Origin: an uncultured Phocaeicola sp.
Lineage (GTDB): Bacteria > Bacteroidota > Bacteroidia > Bacteroidales > Bacteroidaceae
Direction: 5' to 3'
Length of the DNA: 18,271 nucleotides
NCBI GenBank assembly: GCA_948566455.1
Contig: CAOYQO010000039.1
Span: 1-18,271 of the forward strand
In this document: positions 1-7,677 of the stretch, piece by piece
Layout: every line of letters starts with the position of its first letter
Position numbering within the stretch: the first letter of the stretch is position 1
The notes under the pieces: model-generated
Databases searched by the model: none
Seen by the model: the letters and a program-made list of their open reading frames with translations, nothing else
What the model was told of the DNA's origin: nothing
Program-made: the position numbers and the translations under genes

Positions 1-1
1 A

Positions 2-79
2 TCCGAAGTAGTTGTTCACCGCATTACTCAGGTAGGTCGTATTCGTGCCGGATACTATACAGTAATACTAATTGTTTGA
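2..79 (+). CDS. 3' end of an unidentified protein (partial)
   Basis: An open frame enters from the left edge at base 2 and ends at TGA 77-79, giving the last 25 residues of a protein. The tail reads GRIRAGYYTVILIV and is rich in beta-branched and aromatic residues, as in the last strand of a beta-sandwich or barrel domain. It is called coding because the other plus-strand frames have less protein-like composition and a terminator hairpin follows about 35 bases later. I cannot identify the family. A surface or fimbrial-type protein is possible but is only a guess from composition. Confidence 0.5.
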   Translation, partial: SEVVVHRITQVGRIRAGYYTVILIV

Positions 80-113
80 ACACCAGTTATATGTGTGACA
101 ACTTTAATGATGC

Positions 114-138
114 AAGGGCCGTTTCAGGTCCTTTTTTT
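114..138 (+). terminator. Rho-independent terminator of the left-edge gene
   Basis: A 7-bp stem, AAGGGCC (114-120) with GGTCCTT (127-133), contains one G-T wobble, has a 6-base loop, and runs into an unbroken T run through 138. The orientation fits termination of the plus-strand gene ending at 79. The stop codon of the convergent recombinase gene lies at the end of the T run, so the two transcription units abut. The minus strand has no T run here, so it is not an obvious terminator for the recombinase. Confidence 0.75.
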
Positions 139-1255
139 ATTTATAATTGACAATAATATCTGGTAAACTATCTACTGCTTTTTGTTTGAGTTCATCTATG
201 ATATGAACATATTTTTCAGTGTGCCGGGTCGTAGAATGTCCTGCAAGGCTGGCGGCGGTCTTGATATTAGCTCCATTTGCCATAATGTTGGTGATAAATG
301 AGTGCCGGGCACAGTGGAAGGTGATGTGCTTGTGTATATTAGCCCTTTTGACCCATTTGTTTAAAATTCTTAGTGTGTAAGAATAGGAGGGGAGCCCGAA
401 TACCAACTCCTCGTTAATGCCTTTATGTCTTTGCAGGAGCTTGATGGCAGTGTGGTTTAAGTTTAGATGCAAGATTGCGTTTTTGGAGTGTGACTGTACT
501 TTCTGTTGTAGAATAGTAAGGCGGTTTGATGAGAAATCTATGTCTTTATATTGCAGTTGGTGCACATCACACCAGCGCAGCCCACAATAGCAAGAGAACA
601 AGAATGCCCTTTTTACTTCGTTATTGGGGCATGGAGTGATAGCAAGTTTCTGAATCTCTTTTAAGCTGAGGATTGCTTTGGTTACCTCATCAAACTGCAT
701 CAGGCGGATACCATCTGTAGGGTTAGAGGTCATTAACTTTTTTTCTATACATTTATTAATGCACATTCTGAATTTCTTGAAATATCCGATGGGAGTATTA
801 CCTCGGAGATGATCCCTGAGATACTCAAGAAAATTTATACAAAAATCTTTTGTGAGAAGGGTTACAGGTAAGCTTTTCTTTCTTGTAAACAGTCGCAGAT
901 GGGTGATACATGCCCTGACCATTTTCTTGTCCTTTTTGTGATAGGTATCCAGGTATTGTCCTATCAGAATATAGAAATCGGGAACATTGCTTTTATCTGT
1001 TGGAAGTATATCATCGAATGTATTTTCTATATCGTTCAGATGATATTCAACAGATAAGAATTCTAGTTCCTTCTTTGCTCTTATCTGCCTGGCAATTAGT
1101 ACCTTGTTTCTGTTTTCCGCTCTTCGCTCTGCACTGGTAGGAGCGTCCAGGATGATGCCCAAATACTCTTTGCGGCGTTTCCCGTTATAACTGTAATTCA
1201 AATAAAGCGAAACTCTTCCTTTGTTCAATTGTTTCTTTCCTAATGTAATTCCCAT
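137..1255 (-). CDS. Tyrosine-type site-specific recombinase (integrase)
   Basis: The 372-residue protein is a phage-integrase-family tyrosine recombinase of the type common on Bacteroidetes mobile elements. Residues 1-65 are a basic N-terminal arm-binding-like region, about 90-185 look like the SAM-like core-binding domain, and about 195-360 form the catalytic domain. The full catalytic set is visible: R227 in CGLRW, K252 in QQKVQ, H314 and R317 in HCARH, H340 in AGHS and nucleophile Y349 in TEKYVHI. The enzyme should therefore be active. It would cut and rejoin DNA through a 3'-phosphotyrosine link. It stands alone, divergent from ruvB and convergent with the left-edge gene, and no excisionase, relaxase or attachment site is visible. 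It may mark the edge of an element extending left, or be a recombinase for local DNA inversion. Confidence 0.93.
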   Translation of the reverse strand: MGITLGKKQLNKGRVSLYLNYSYNGKRRKEYLGIILDAPTSAERRAENRNKVLIARQIRAKKELEFLSVEYHLNDIENTFDDILPTDKSNVPDFYILIGQYLDTYHKKDKKMVRACITHLRLFTRKKSLPVTLLTKDFCINFLEYLRDHLRGNTPIGYFKKFRMCINKCIEKKLMTSNPTDGIRLMQFDEVTKAILSLKEIQKLAITPCPNNEVKRAFLFSCYCGLRWCDVHQLQYKDIDFSSNRLTILQQKVQSHSKNAILHLNLNHTAIKLLQRHKGINEELVFGLPSYSYTLRILNKWVKRANIHKHITFHCARHSFITNIMANGANIKTAASLAGHSTTRHTEKYVHIIDELKQKAVDSLPDIIVNYK

Positions 1256-1357
1256 AATGAATAATAATTAATACAATAATAATGTTGAAAAGAAGGACCA
1301 GAGAGGGACTGAAAATGAATTCCTCCATCTTTCTTTCTATAATAATAATATCTTTTG

Positions 1358-1365
1358 TACCTTTG
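1358..1365 (+). promoter_or_regulatory. Bacteroidetes -7 box of the ruvB operon promoter
   Basis: TACCTTTG matches the Bacteroidetes -7 consensus TAnnTTTG exactly. Transcription should start about five bases downstream, near 1370, leaving an A-rich leader of only 10-15 bases before the ATG at 1382. The -33 TTTG element is not clear; a T-rich stretch lies near 1331-1338. This is the only good promoter seen ahead of the four-gene operon. Confidence 0.65.
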
Positions 1366-1381
1366 TGTCATAAACAAAAAA

Positions 1382-2410
1382 ATGGAAGAAAATTTTGATA
1401 TACGCGAGCAACAGCTCACAACTAAAGAACGCGATTTTGAGAATGCCTTACGTCCGCTGAATTTTGAAGATTTCAGCGGGCAGGATAAGGTAGTGGATAA
1501 TCTGCGCATCTTTGTCAAGGCGGCGCGTCTGCGGGCCGAGGCGTTAGACCATGTTCTTTTGCACGGACCTCCCGGCTTGGGCAAGACGACCTTAAGTAAT
1601 ATCATTGCCAATGAACTGGGAGTAGGTTTTAAAGTGACCTCAGGACCGGTGCTGGATAAACCGGGTGATTTGGCGGGAGTACTGACCAGCCTGGAACCCA
1701 ATGATGTGCTTTTTATTGATGAAATACATCGGTTGAGCCCTGTGGTAGAAGAATATCTGTATTCTGCCATGGAGGATTATCGTATCGATATAATGATAGA
1801 CAAGGGACCTTCGGCGCGTAGTATCCAGTTGGAGTTGAGCCCGTTTACTTTGGTTGGAGCCACTACCCGGAGTGGGTTGCTGACTGCGCCTTTGCGTGCC
1901 CGTTTTGGAATTAATCTTCATTTGGAGTATTATGACGATGATGTATTGACAAGCATTATCCGTCGTTCAGCTACTATATTGAATGTGCCTTGTGACGTGA
2001 AAGCGGCGGGTGAGATTGCTTCGCGCAGCCGTGGAACGCCCCGTATTGCAAATGCGCTGTTGAGGCGTGTCCGTGATTTTGCCCAGGTGAAAGGTTCCGG
2101 AAGGATTGATGTGGAAATTGCCCGGTTTGCTTTAGAAGCCTTGAACATTGACAGGTATGGACTGGATGAGATAGATAACAAGATTTTATGTACTATTATA
2201 GATAAGTTTAAGGGAGGTCCTGTGGGGCTGACTACTATTGCAACCGCTTTGGGTGAAGACGCCGGAACAATAGAGGAGGTTTATGAACCTTTTTTGATTA
2301 AAGAAGGTTTCTTAAAACGTACTCCGCGTGGACGTGAGGTCACGGAACTGGCCTATATGCACTTGGGACGGAGCATTTATAATAGTCAGAAGACATTATT
2401 TGATGATTAA
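1382..2410 (+). CDS. ruvB: Holliday junction branch migration ATPase RuvB
   Basis: RuvB is the hexameric AAA+ motor that, with RuvA, drives branch migration of Holliday junctions during recombinational repair. The 342-residue product has the usual length. Walker A GPPGLGKT is at 62-69, Walker B with DEIH at 113-116, GATTRSG at 159-165, the arginine-finger region RARFG at 172-176 and sensor 2 GTPRIAN at 218-224. A winged-helix domain follows from about 257, with RTPRGREVT at 313-321. The frame stays open upstream to a TTG at 1355, but that codon overlaps the predicted promoter, so the ATG at 1382 is chosen. It is the first gene of a tight operon; the next start is 3 bases after its stop. ruvA and ruvC are not in the window. 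Confidence 0.97.
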   Translation: MEENFDIREQQLTTKERDFENALRPLNFEDFSGQDKVVDNLRIFVKAARLRAEALDHVLLHGPPGLGKTTLSNIIANELGVGFKVTSGPVLDKPGDLAGVLTSLEPNDVLFIDEIHRLSPVVEEYLYSAMEDYRIDIMIDKGPSARSIQLELSPFTLVGATTRSGLLTAPLRARFGINLHLEYYDDDVLTSIIRRSATILNVPCDVKAAGEIASRSRGTPRIANALLRRVRDFAQVKGSGRIDVEIARFALEALNIDRYGLDEIDNKILCTIIDKFKGGPVGLTTIATALGEDAGTIEEVYEPFLIKEGFLKRTPRGREVTELAYMHLGRSIYNSQKTLFDD

Positions 2411-2413
2411 AAG

Positions 2414-3859
2414 ATGGCAGGATTAAAAGCATTAGCCAAGGAAACAGCCATATATGGGATGAGTAGTATCATCGGGCGGTTCCTGAATTATTTGTTAGTA
2501 CCGATATATACCAACGCTTTGCCTGTGGAATCGGGGGGCTATGGTATCATTACCAATATGTATGCTATAACTGCCTTGCTGATGGTGCTTTTAACATATG
2601 GTATGGAAACCGGATTTTTCCGGTTTGCCAATAAGGGGGTGGATGATCCGATGCGCGTCTATTCCACTACTTTGCTTTCGGTAGGGGCGACTGCGCTCTT
2701 GTTTTTAATCGTTTGTCTTTCTTTTCTGCATCCCATAGCAGGTTTCTTGGGATATGGAGAGCATCCGTGGTATATGGGGATGATGCTGATTGTAGTCGCA
2801 ATGGACGCTTTCCAAGCTATTCCTTTTGCTTATTTGCGATATAAGAAACGCCCTGTTAAGTTCGCTGCATTGAAATTGTTGTTCATTTTTGCCAGCATTG
2901 CCTTGAATATCGCTTATTTTGTAGGTATGAAAGGAGAGAATGTCGGAGTGGCTTTTGCTATAAATCTGGCTTGTACTTCTTTGGTGATGCTGTGTATGTG
3001 GAAAGAATTGGTGGGCTTCAGGTATGTGCTGGACAGGGAGTTGTTGCGGCGTATGCTGCATTATTCTTTCCCGATATTGATTCTGGGTATTGCCGGAATC
3101 TTAAATCAGGTAGCCGATAAAATTATTTTTCCGTTTGTTTATCCTGATAAGGCGGAGGCGACCATCCAGTTGGGTATTTATGGGGCTGCCAGTAAAATAG
3201 CTATGATAATGGCCATGCTGACACAGGCTTTCCGGTTTGCATACGAGCCGTTTGTTTTTAGTAAGAGTAAAGAAAAGGATAGTCGGGAAATGTATGCCAA
3301 AGCGATGAAGTTTTTCATTATCTTCACTTTGCTGGCCTTTTTGGCTGTTATGTTTTACCTTGATATATTGCGTTATATTTTAGGACGTGATTATTGGGTA
3401 GGGCTTAAAGTTGTACCTATTGTCATGGCTGCCGAAATGTTTATGGGTATTTATTTCAATCTTTCTTTTTGGTATAAGCTGATTGATGAAACAAAATGGG
3501 GAGCTTATTTTTCATTGGTGGGATGCAGTATCATTATCCTGATAAATATTTTCCTTATTCCGGTATTTGGCTATATGGCGTGTGCGTGGGCAGGTTTTGC
3601 CGGATATGGAGTAGCTATGCTTCTCTCTTATTTTGTAGGGCAGAAAAAATATCCTATTAATTATGATTTGAAAGCGATAGGTAACTATGTGGCGTTAGCG
3701 CTGGTACTTTACATTGTTTCAGTTTATCTTCCTATTCAAAATATATTCTTGTTGTTGGGTGTTCGTACATTACTGTTGTTATTGTTTGTGGCATATATTG
3801 TGAAAACGGACTTCCCCTTGCAGCAGATACCTGTTATAAACCGATACATAAAGAAATAG
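2414..3859 (+). CDS. Oligosaccharide flippase-like membrane protein (MOP superfamily)
   Basis: The 481-residue integral membrane protein is predicted to have roughly 12-14 transmembrane helices and belongs to the polysaccharide biosynthesis/Wzx-like branch of the MOP exporter superfamily. The N-terminus (GLKALAKETAIYGMSSIIGR, residues 3-22, followed by FLNYLLVPIYT) is the typical first helix of these proteins. Members flip undecaprenyl-linked sugar or related lipid intermediates across the inner membrane. The substrate cannot be read from sequence. No glycosyltransferases or polysaccharide cluster genes are nearby, so it may serve a housekeeping glycan or lipid rather than a capsule locus. 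It starts 3 bases after ruvB and ends 2 bases before the DUF389 gene, so co-transcription is very likely. Confidence 0.88.
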   Translation: MAGLKALAKETAIYGMSSIIGRFLNYLLVPIYTNALPVESGGYGIITNMYAITALLMVLLTYGMETGFFRFANKGVDDPMRVYSTTLLSVGATALLFLIVCLSFLHPIAGFLGYGEHPWYMGMMLIVVAMDAFQAIPFAYLRYKKRPVKFAALKLLFIFASIALNIAYFVGMKGENVGVAFAINLACTSLVMLCMWKELVGFRYVLDRELLRRMLHYSFPILILGIAGILNQVADKIIFPFVYPDKAEATIQLGIYGAASKIAMIMAMLTQAFRFAYEPFVFSKSKEKDSREMYAKAMKFFIIFTLLAFLAVMFYLDILRYILGRDYWVGLKVVPIVMAAEMFMGIYFNLSFWYKLIDETKWGAYFSLVGCSIIILINIFLIPVFGYMACAWAGFAGYGVAMLLSYFVGQKKYPINYDLKAIGNYVALALVLYIVSVYLPIQNIFLLLGVRTLLLLLFVAYIVKTDFPLQQIPVINRYIKK

Positions 3860-3861
3860 CT

Positions 3862-5226
3862 ATGAGTGACCTGAAGAATGATTTGAAGAATGTGCCTTAT
3901 ATAAAGCAGTTCTTTGGTGAATATCTTGATTTGCGCAAGGATAAGGATAATGAAGCCTTGATTGTAGAAAGTATTCGTAACGGTGTTGAGTTCAAAGGAA
4001 CTAATTTGTGGATTCTTATATTCGCAATTTTTATTGCTTCATTGGGCTTGAATGTGAATTCTACGGCAGTGATTATCGGTGCTATGTTGATATCTCCGCT
4101 GATGGGGCCGATTATGGGAGTGGGGCTGGCTATCGGACAGAATGATTTTGAACTGTTGAAACGTTCTCTGAAAAGTTATTTGGTGGCGACTGTATTTAGT
4201 GTGATTACATCCACGATTTATTTTTCGCTGACTCCGTTGGATGAAGTACAATCGGAGTTGCTGGCACGTACTTCTCCTACTATATATGATGTGCTTATAG
4301 CTTTATGCGGTGGCTTGGCCGGTATTATCGCCTTGTCTACAAAGGAGAAGGGGAATGTTATTCCGGGGGTAGCTATTGCTACGGCTTTGATGCCGCCTTT
4401 GTGTACTGCCGGATTCGGGCTTGCTACCGGAAATTTACTTTATTTTTTAGGTGCGTTCTATTTGTATTTTATCAATTCAGTATTTATCAGTCTGGCTACT
4501 TTTATCGGGGTGCGTGTCATGCATTTCCAACGTAAGGAGTTTGTGGATAAGGAGCGTGAGAAATTGGTAAAGAAATATATTATTTTTATTACTTTGGCTA
4601 CGATGTGTCCTGCTGTTTATCTGACTTATGGCATTGTAAAAAGTACTATTTATGAAGCTTCTGCCAACAACTTTATCAACGAGGAGCTGAATTTTAATAA
4701 TACCCAAGTAATAGACCGGAAGATTTCTTTCGAGAAGAAGGAAATACGTGTTGTGCTAATAGGCAATGAGGTTTCGGAAACAGAAATAGCAACCGCAAGG
4801 GATAACTTGAAACTTTTTAATCTGGCAGGAACCAAACTGGTTGTTCTTCAAGGAATGAATAATGATGCGATGGATATTGGCAGTATAAAGGCGCAAGTGA
4901 TGGAGGACTTTTATAAGAATAGTGAGAAACGTTTGCTGGAGCAGCAGGAAAAGATTAAGTCTTTGGAAAACGAACTTAATGTATATGCCGCATACAATAC
5001 CGTAGATAAAAAGATAATTCCCGAACTTAAAGTACTTTATCCTGCAGCAGAAGCTATAGCCATGGCGAAGACTGTGGAATTGCAGGTAGACTCAACCCAA
5101 ACGGACACATTGACAATAGTCTTGATGAAATTCAGTAAAAAACCTGTAGGAAAAGAACAGGAAAAGATTTCCGAATGGTTGAAGGCACGTGTCGGGGCGA
5201 AAAAACTTAAATTAATTGTAGAATAA
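3862..5226 (+). CDS. DUF389 family membrane protein
   Basis: The 454-residue protein has a hydrophobic N-terminal domain and a soluble C-terminal region. Residues about 48-260 hold several transmembrane helices and two related glycine/proline-rich motifs, GAMLISPLMGPIMG (73-86) and ATALMPPLCTAG (173-184). These motifs are characteristic of the DUF389 (uncharacterised hydrophobic) family and suggest an internal pseudo-repeat. The C-terminal part (about 265-454) contains a charged heptad-like stretch around 350-375 that could be a short coiled coil. The biochemical function is not established. It starts 2 bases after the flippase gene and ends 4 bases before the peptidase gene. The fused soluble domain should face one compartment and may be sensory or regulatory, but this is inference. 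Confidence 0.87.
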   Translation: MSDLKNDLKNVPYIKQFFGEYLDLRKDKDNEALIVESIRNGVEFKGTNLWILIFAIFIASLGLNVNSTAVIIGAMLISPLMGPIMGVGLAIGQNDFELLKRSLKSYLVATVFSVITSTIYFSLTPLDEVQSELLARTSPTIYDVLIALCGGLAGIIALSTKEKGNVIPGVAIATALMPPLCTAGFGLATGNLLYFLGAFYLYFINSVFISLATFIGVRVMHFQRKEFVDKEREKLVKKYIIFITLATMCPAVYLTYGIVKSTIYEASANNFINEELNFNNTQVIDRKISFEKKEIRVVLIGNEVSETEIATARDNLKLFNLAGTKLVVLQGMNNDAMDIGSIKAQVMEDFYKNSEKRLLEQQEKIKSLENELNVYAAYNTVDKKIIPELKVLYPAAEAIAMAKTVELQVDSTQTDTLTIVLMKFSKKPVGKEQEKISEWLKARVGAKKLKLIVE

Positions 5227-5230
5227 AACC

Positions 5231-7357
5231 ATGAAAAAACTACTATTGCTGCTGTCTTTCCTGCCTTTATGTATATGGGGTAATGAGGGAATGTGGCTTC
5301 CTTGTTGCCTTAGCAAACAAACTCAACAAGTGATGAAAGAAATGGGATTGGAACTTTCATCTGAACAATTGTATAATCCCGGAGGAAAAGCATTGGCTAA
5401 TGCTGTTGTTAGTTTTGGAGGTTTTTGCTCGGGGGTTGTTGTATCTCCGGATGGCTTGGTTTTTACTAACCACCATTGTGGGTATGATGCCATTCAGCAG
5501 CATAGTTCTGTGGAGCATGATTATTTGCGAGATGGTTTTGTAGCCGACTCCTTAAGTAAGGAGCTTCCTAATCCGGATTTATTTGTCAGTTTTCTGATAC
5601 GCACAGAGGATGTGACGGAGCGTGTGTTGCAAGCTATTCCAGTCGGAACAAAGGAAAATGACCGTGCGCTGATTGTGGATTCTATTTCCACATTGCTTGC
5701 TCAGGAAGCTGTGGCGAATGATACGTTGCTGCGTGCTGAGATAACTCCTTTTTATGGTGGTAATGAGTTTTATCTGTCTGTGTATAAAGATTATTATGAT
5801 GTTCGTCTGGTGTTTGCTCCTCCCTCTTCTGTAGGCAAGTTTGGCGGGGATACAGATAATTGGGTATGGCCCCGCCATACCGGGGATTTCTCTGTTTTCC
5901 GTATTTATGCTGATCAGAATAATCAACCGGCAGCTTATTCTCCGGAGAATGTGCCTTATCATCCGGATTATTTTGCTCCTGTTTCTTTGGGCGGGTATGA
6001 ACAAGGTTCATTTTGCATGACTATGGGATATCCCGGTTCTACCAGCAGGTATTTGTCTTCATTTGGGATAGACGAAAGGATTAATACGGATAATGCCGCT
6101 ATGATTAATGTCCGTACCATCAAGCAGGCTATCTGGAAAAATGCAATGGAAAAAAGTGATGATATCCGCATTAAATATGCTTCCAAGTATGCACAAAGCT
6201 CTAACTATTGGAAGAATAGTATAGGCATGAATCAAGCGGTAAAAGAGTTGAAAGTGATAGAGAAAAAACAAGCTTTGGAGCGCCAGTTGCAAGAATGGAT
6301 CCGTCGGGAACCTGATAAGCGAAGCAAATATGCAAGGGTTCTGACTGAACTGGAGCTGAATTATCGTAATCGTAGAAATGCGGCGCGGGCTATGGCATAT
6401 TTTGGAGAAACATTTGCTAATGGACCGGAGTTGATTACGGCAGCCTTGGCTGTACTGAATTTTGATTTTGAGGCAGAGGAGAGTGATTTGGAGCGTAATA
6501 TGCGGCAATTGTTGGAGATTTATGCCAATATGGATATAAGTGTGGATAAACAAGTCTTTGTGGCTATGTTGAAAGAATATGCGGCTGAGGTAGGCAAGGA
6601 GTTTTTACCTGATGTTTATCCATTGATAGAGAAAGATTTTAAAGGTGATTACCAAGCTTATGTAGATGATTTGTATGCTCGTTCCTCTTTAGAGACACCG
6701 CATGGGTTTGAACAGGTGGTGAAGGGAGATACCACTTATGTCTTGTTTGATGACCCTGCGGCTTCTTTTGCTATTGATATGTTGGTGAAATTTTATGAAT
6801 TCAATCAGTCGGTGGAAGAAGCTAGTATGAATATTGAGAAAAATGAACGTTTGTTGAATGAAGCAATGCGTGAGATGGAGGCAGATAGGGTGTTTTATCC
6901 GGATGCTAATTCTACTATGCGTCTGAGTTTTGGCATGGTGGGTGGTTACTCACCGAAAGATGCTATTGAATATTCTTATTTTACGACGACAAAAGGTATT
7001 TTTGACAAGATAAGGCAGTATAAGGGAGATAGTGATTTCGATGTGCTTCCTTCTGTAGTCGAATGCTTGAGAAGGAAGGATTTCGGACGTTATGCTACCG
7101 GAGATGGTAATATGAATGTTTGCTTTATTTCGGATAATGATATAACGGGAGGGAATTCCGGTAGTGGAATGTTTAATGGAAAAGGGGAATTAATAGGTCT
7201 TGCTTTTGACGGGAATTGGGAAGCAATGAGTGGAGATATTGTTTTTGAACCTAATTTGCAGCGTTGTATCGGGGTGGATATCCGCTATGTTCTTTACATG
7301 ATTGAAAAATATGGGAAAGCTTCCCGTTTGATCGATGAACTGAAATTGACAGACTAA
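5231..7357 (+). CDS. S46 family dipeptidyl-peptidase, probably DPP7-type
   Basis: The 708-residue secreted serine exopeptidase should remove dipeptides from the N-terminus of peptides, probably in the periplasm. Residues 1-17 form a signal peptide (MKKLLLLLSFLPLCIWG). S46 hallmarks are the TNHHCGY motif with likely catalytic His82, the DNWVWPRHTGDF segment with likely catalytic Asp219, and TGGNSGSG with catalytic Ser643. Gly661 lies 18 residues after Ser643. In this family the equivalent residue separates DPP7-type enzymes (Gly, hydrophobic or aliphatic P1) from DPP11-type enzymes (Arg, Asp/Glu P1), so a DPP7-like preference is inferred. The spacing of the three residues also resembles DPP7. 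It is the last gene of the ruvB operon, starting 4 bases after the DUF389 gene, and is followed by a long hairpin. Confidence 0.93.
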   Translation: MKKLLLLLSFLPLCIWGNEGMWLPCCLSKQTQQVMKEMGLELSSEQLYNPGGKALANAVVSFGGFCSGVVVSPDGLVFTNHHCGYDAIQQHSSVEHDYLRDGFVADSLSKELPNPDLFVSFLIRTEDVTERVLQAIPVGTKENDRALIVDSISTLLAQEAVANDTLLRAEITPFYGGNEFYLSVYKDYYDVRLVFAPPSSVGKFGGDTDNWVWPRHTGDFSVFRIYADQNNQPAAYSPENVPYHPDYFAPVSLGGYEQGSFCMTMGYPGSTSRYLSSFGIDERINTDNAAMINVRTIKQAIWKNAMEKSDDIRIKYASKYAQSSNYWKNSIGMNQAVKELKVIEKKQALERQLQEWIRREPDKRSKYARVLTELELNYRNRRNAARAMAYFGETFANGPELITAALAVLNFDFEAEESDLERNMRQLLEIYANMDISVDKQVFVAMLKEYAAEVGKEFLPDVYPLIEKDFKGDYQAYVDDLYARSSLETPHGFEQVVKGDTTYVLFDDPAASFAIDMLVKFYEFNQSVEEASMNIEKNERLLNEAMREMEADRVFYPDANSTMRLSFGMVGGYSPKDAIEYSYFTTTKGIFDKIRQYKGDSDFDVLPSVVECLRRKDFGRYATGDGNMNVCFISDNDITGGNSGSGMFNGKGELIGLAFDGNWEAMSGDIVFEPNLQRCIGVDIRYVLYMIEKYGKASRLIDELKLTD

Positions 7358-7677
7358 AAGAAAAGTATGAAATGACAGGAAGCTTGGGTATGTCAAAGTT
7401 CCGATAGTTTGTCATATAATCTTTCATCCGGAAAGATGGCAAAAAAACTGTTAATATTAATTCGATGTAAACAAGGATATTCGGTAAATCTTTTTTTGAA
7501 TAACACGATAAATCCAACTGATTCATTATAAGTCAGTTGGATTTATCGTGTTATTTGCGGAATGTCCTTGAAATGACAGGTTGTTTCAATTCTGCCTGCT
7601 CCGCTATTATTCGAGAGAAGTGGATGTTATTTGCATATTTCTACTATGTCCAATTCTCTTTCATGAAGTTGGCTTCC
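7358..7677. other. Convergent intergenic region (320 bp) with a long hairpin and short repeats
   Basis: This gap separates the ends of the S46 peptidase gene (plus) and the DEAD-box helicase gene (minus). Its main content is the 23-bp perfect hairpin at 7499-7555. Just to its right, GCGGA (7557-7561) pairs with TCCGC (7600-7604) around an inner TTGAAA (7568-7573)/TTTCAA (7584-7589) pair, so a branched RNA fold is possible. A 12-base direct repeat, TGAAATGACAGG, occurs at 7368-7379 and 7569-7580. I see no convincing protein gene. Confidence 0.6.
7499..7555. terminator. Perfect 23-bp hairpin, probable bidirectional terminator
   Basis: Arm 7499-7521 is the exact reverse complement of 7533-7555, with an 11-base loop (7522-7532). 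The stem base is AATAA paired with TTATT. Neither strand has a clean T run after the hairpin; instead seven T residues precede it on the plus strand (7491-7497). Its place between convergent operons argues for transcript ending or 3'-end protection. The missing U tract and the unusual stem length leave room for another role. Confidence 0.55.

Noticed and set aside
7368..7580. Direct repeat TGAAATGACAGG at 7368-7379 and 7569-7580, considered as a target-site or attachment duplication
   Set aside because: Only 12 bases, with no transposase or terminal inverted repeats at the edges of the enclosed stretch; kept only as a note in the intergenic description.
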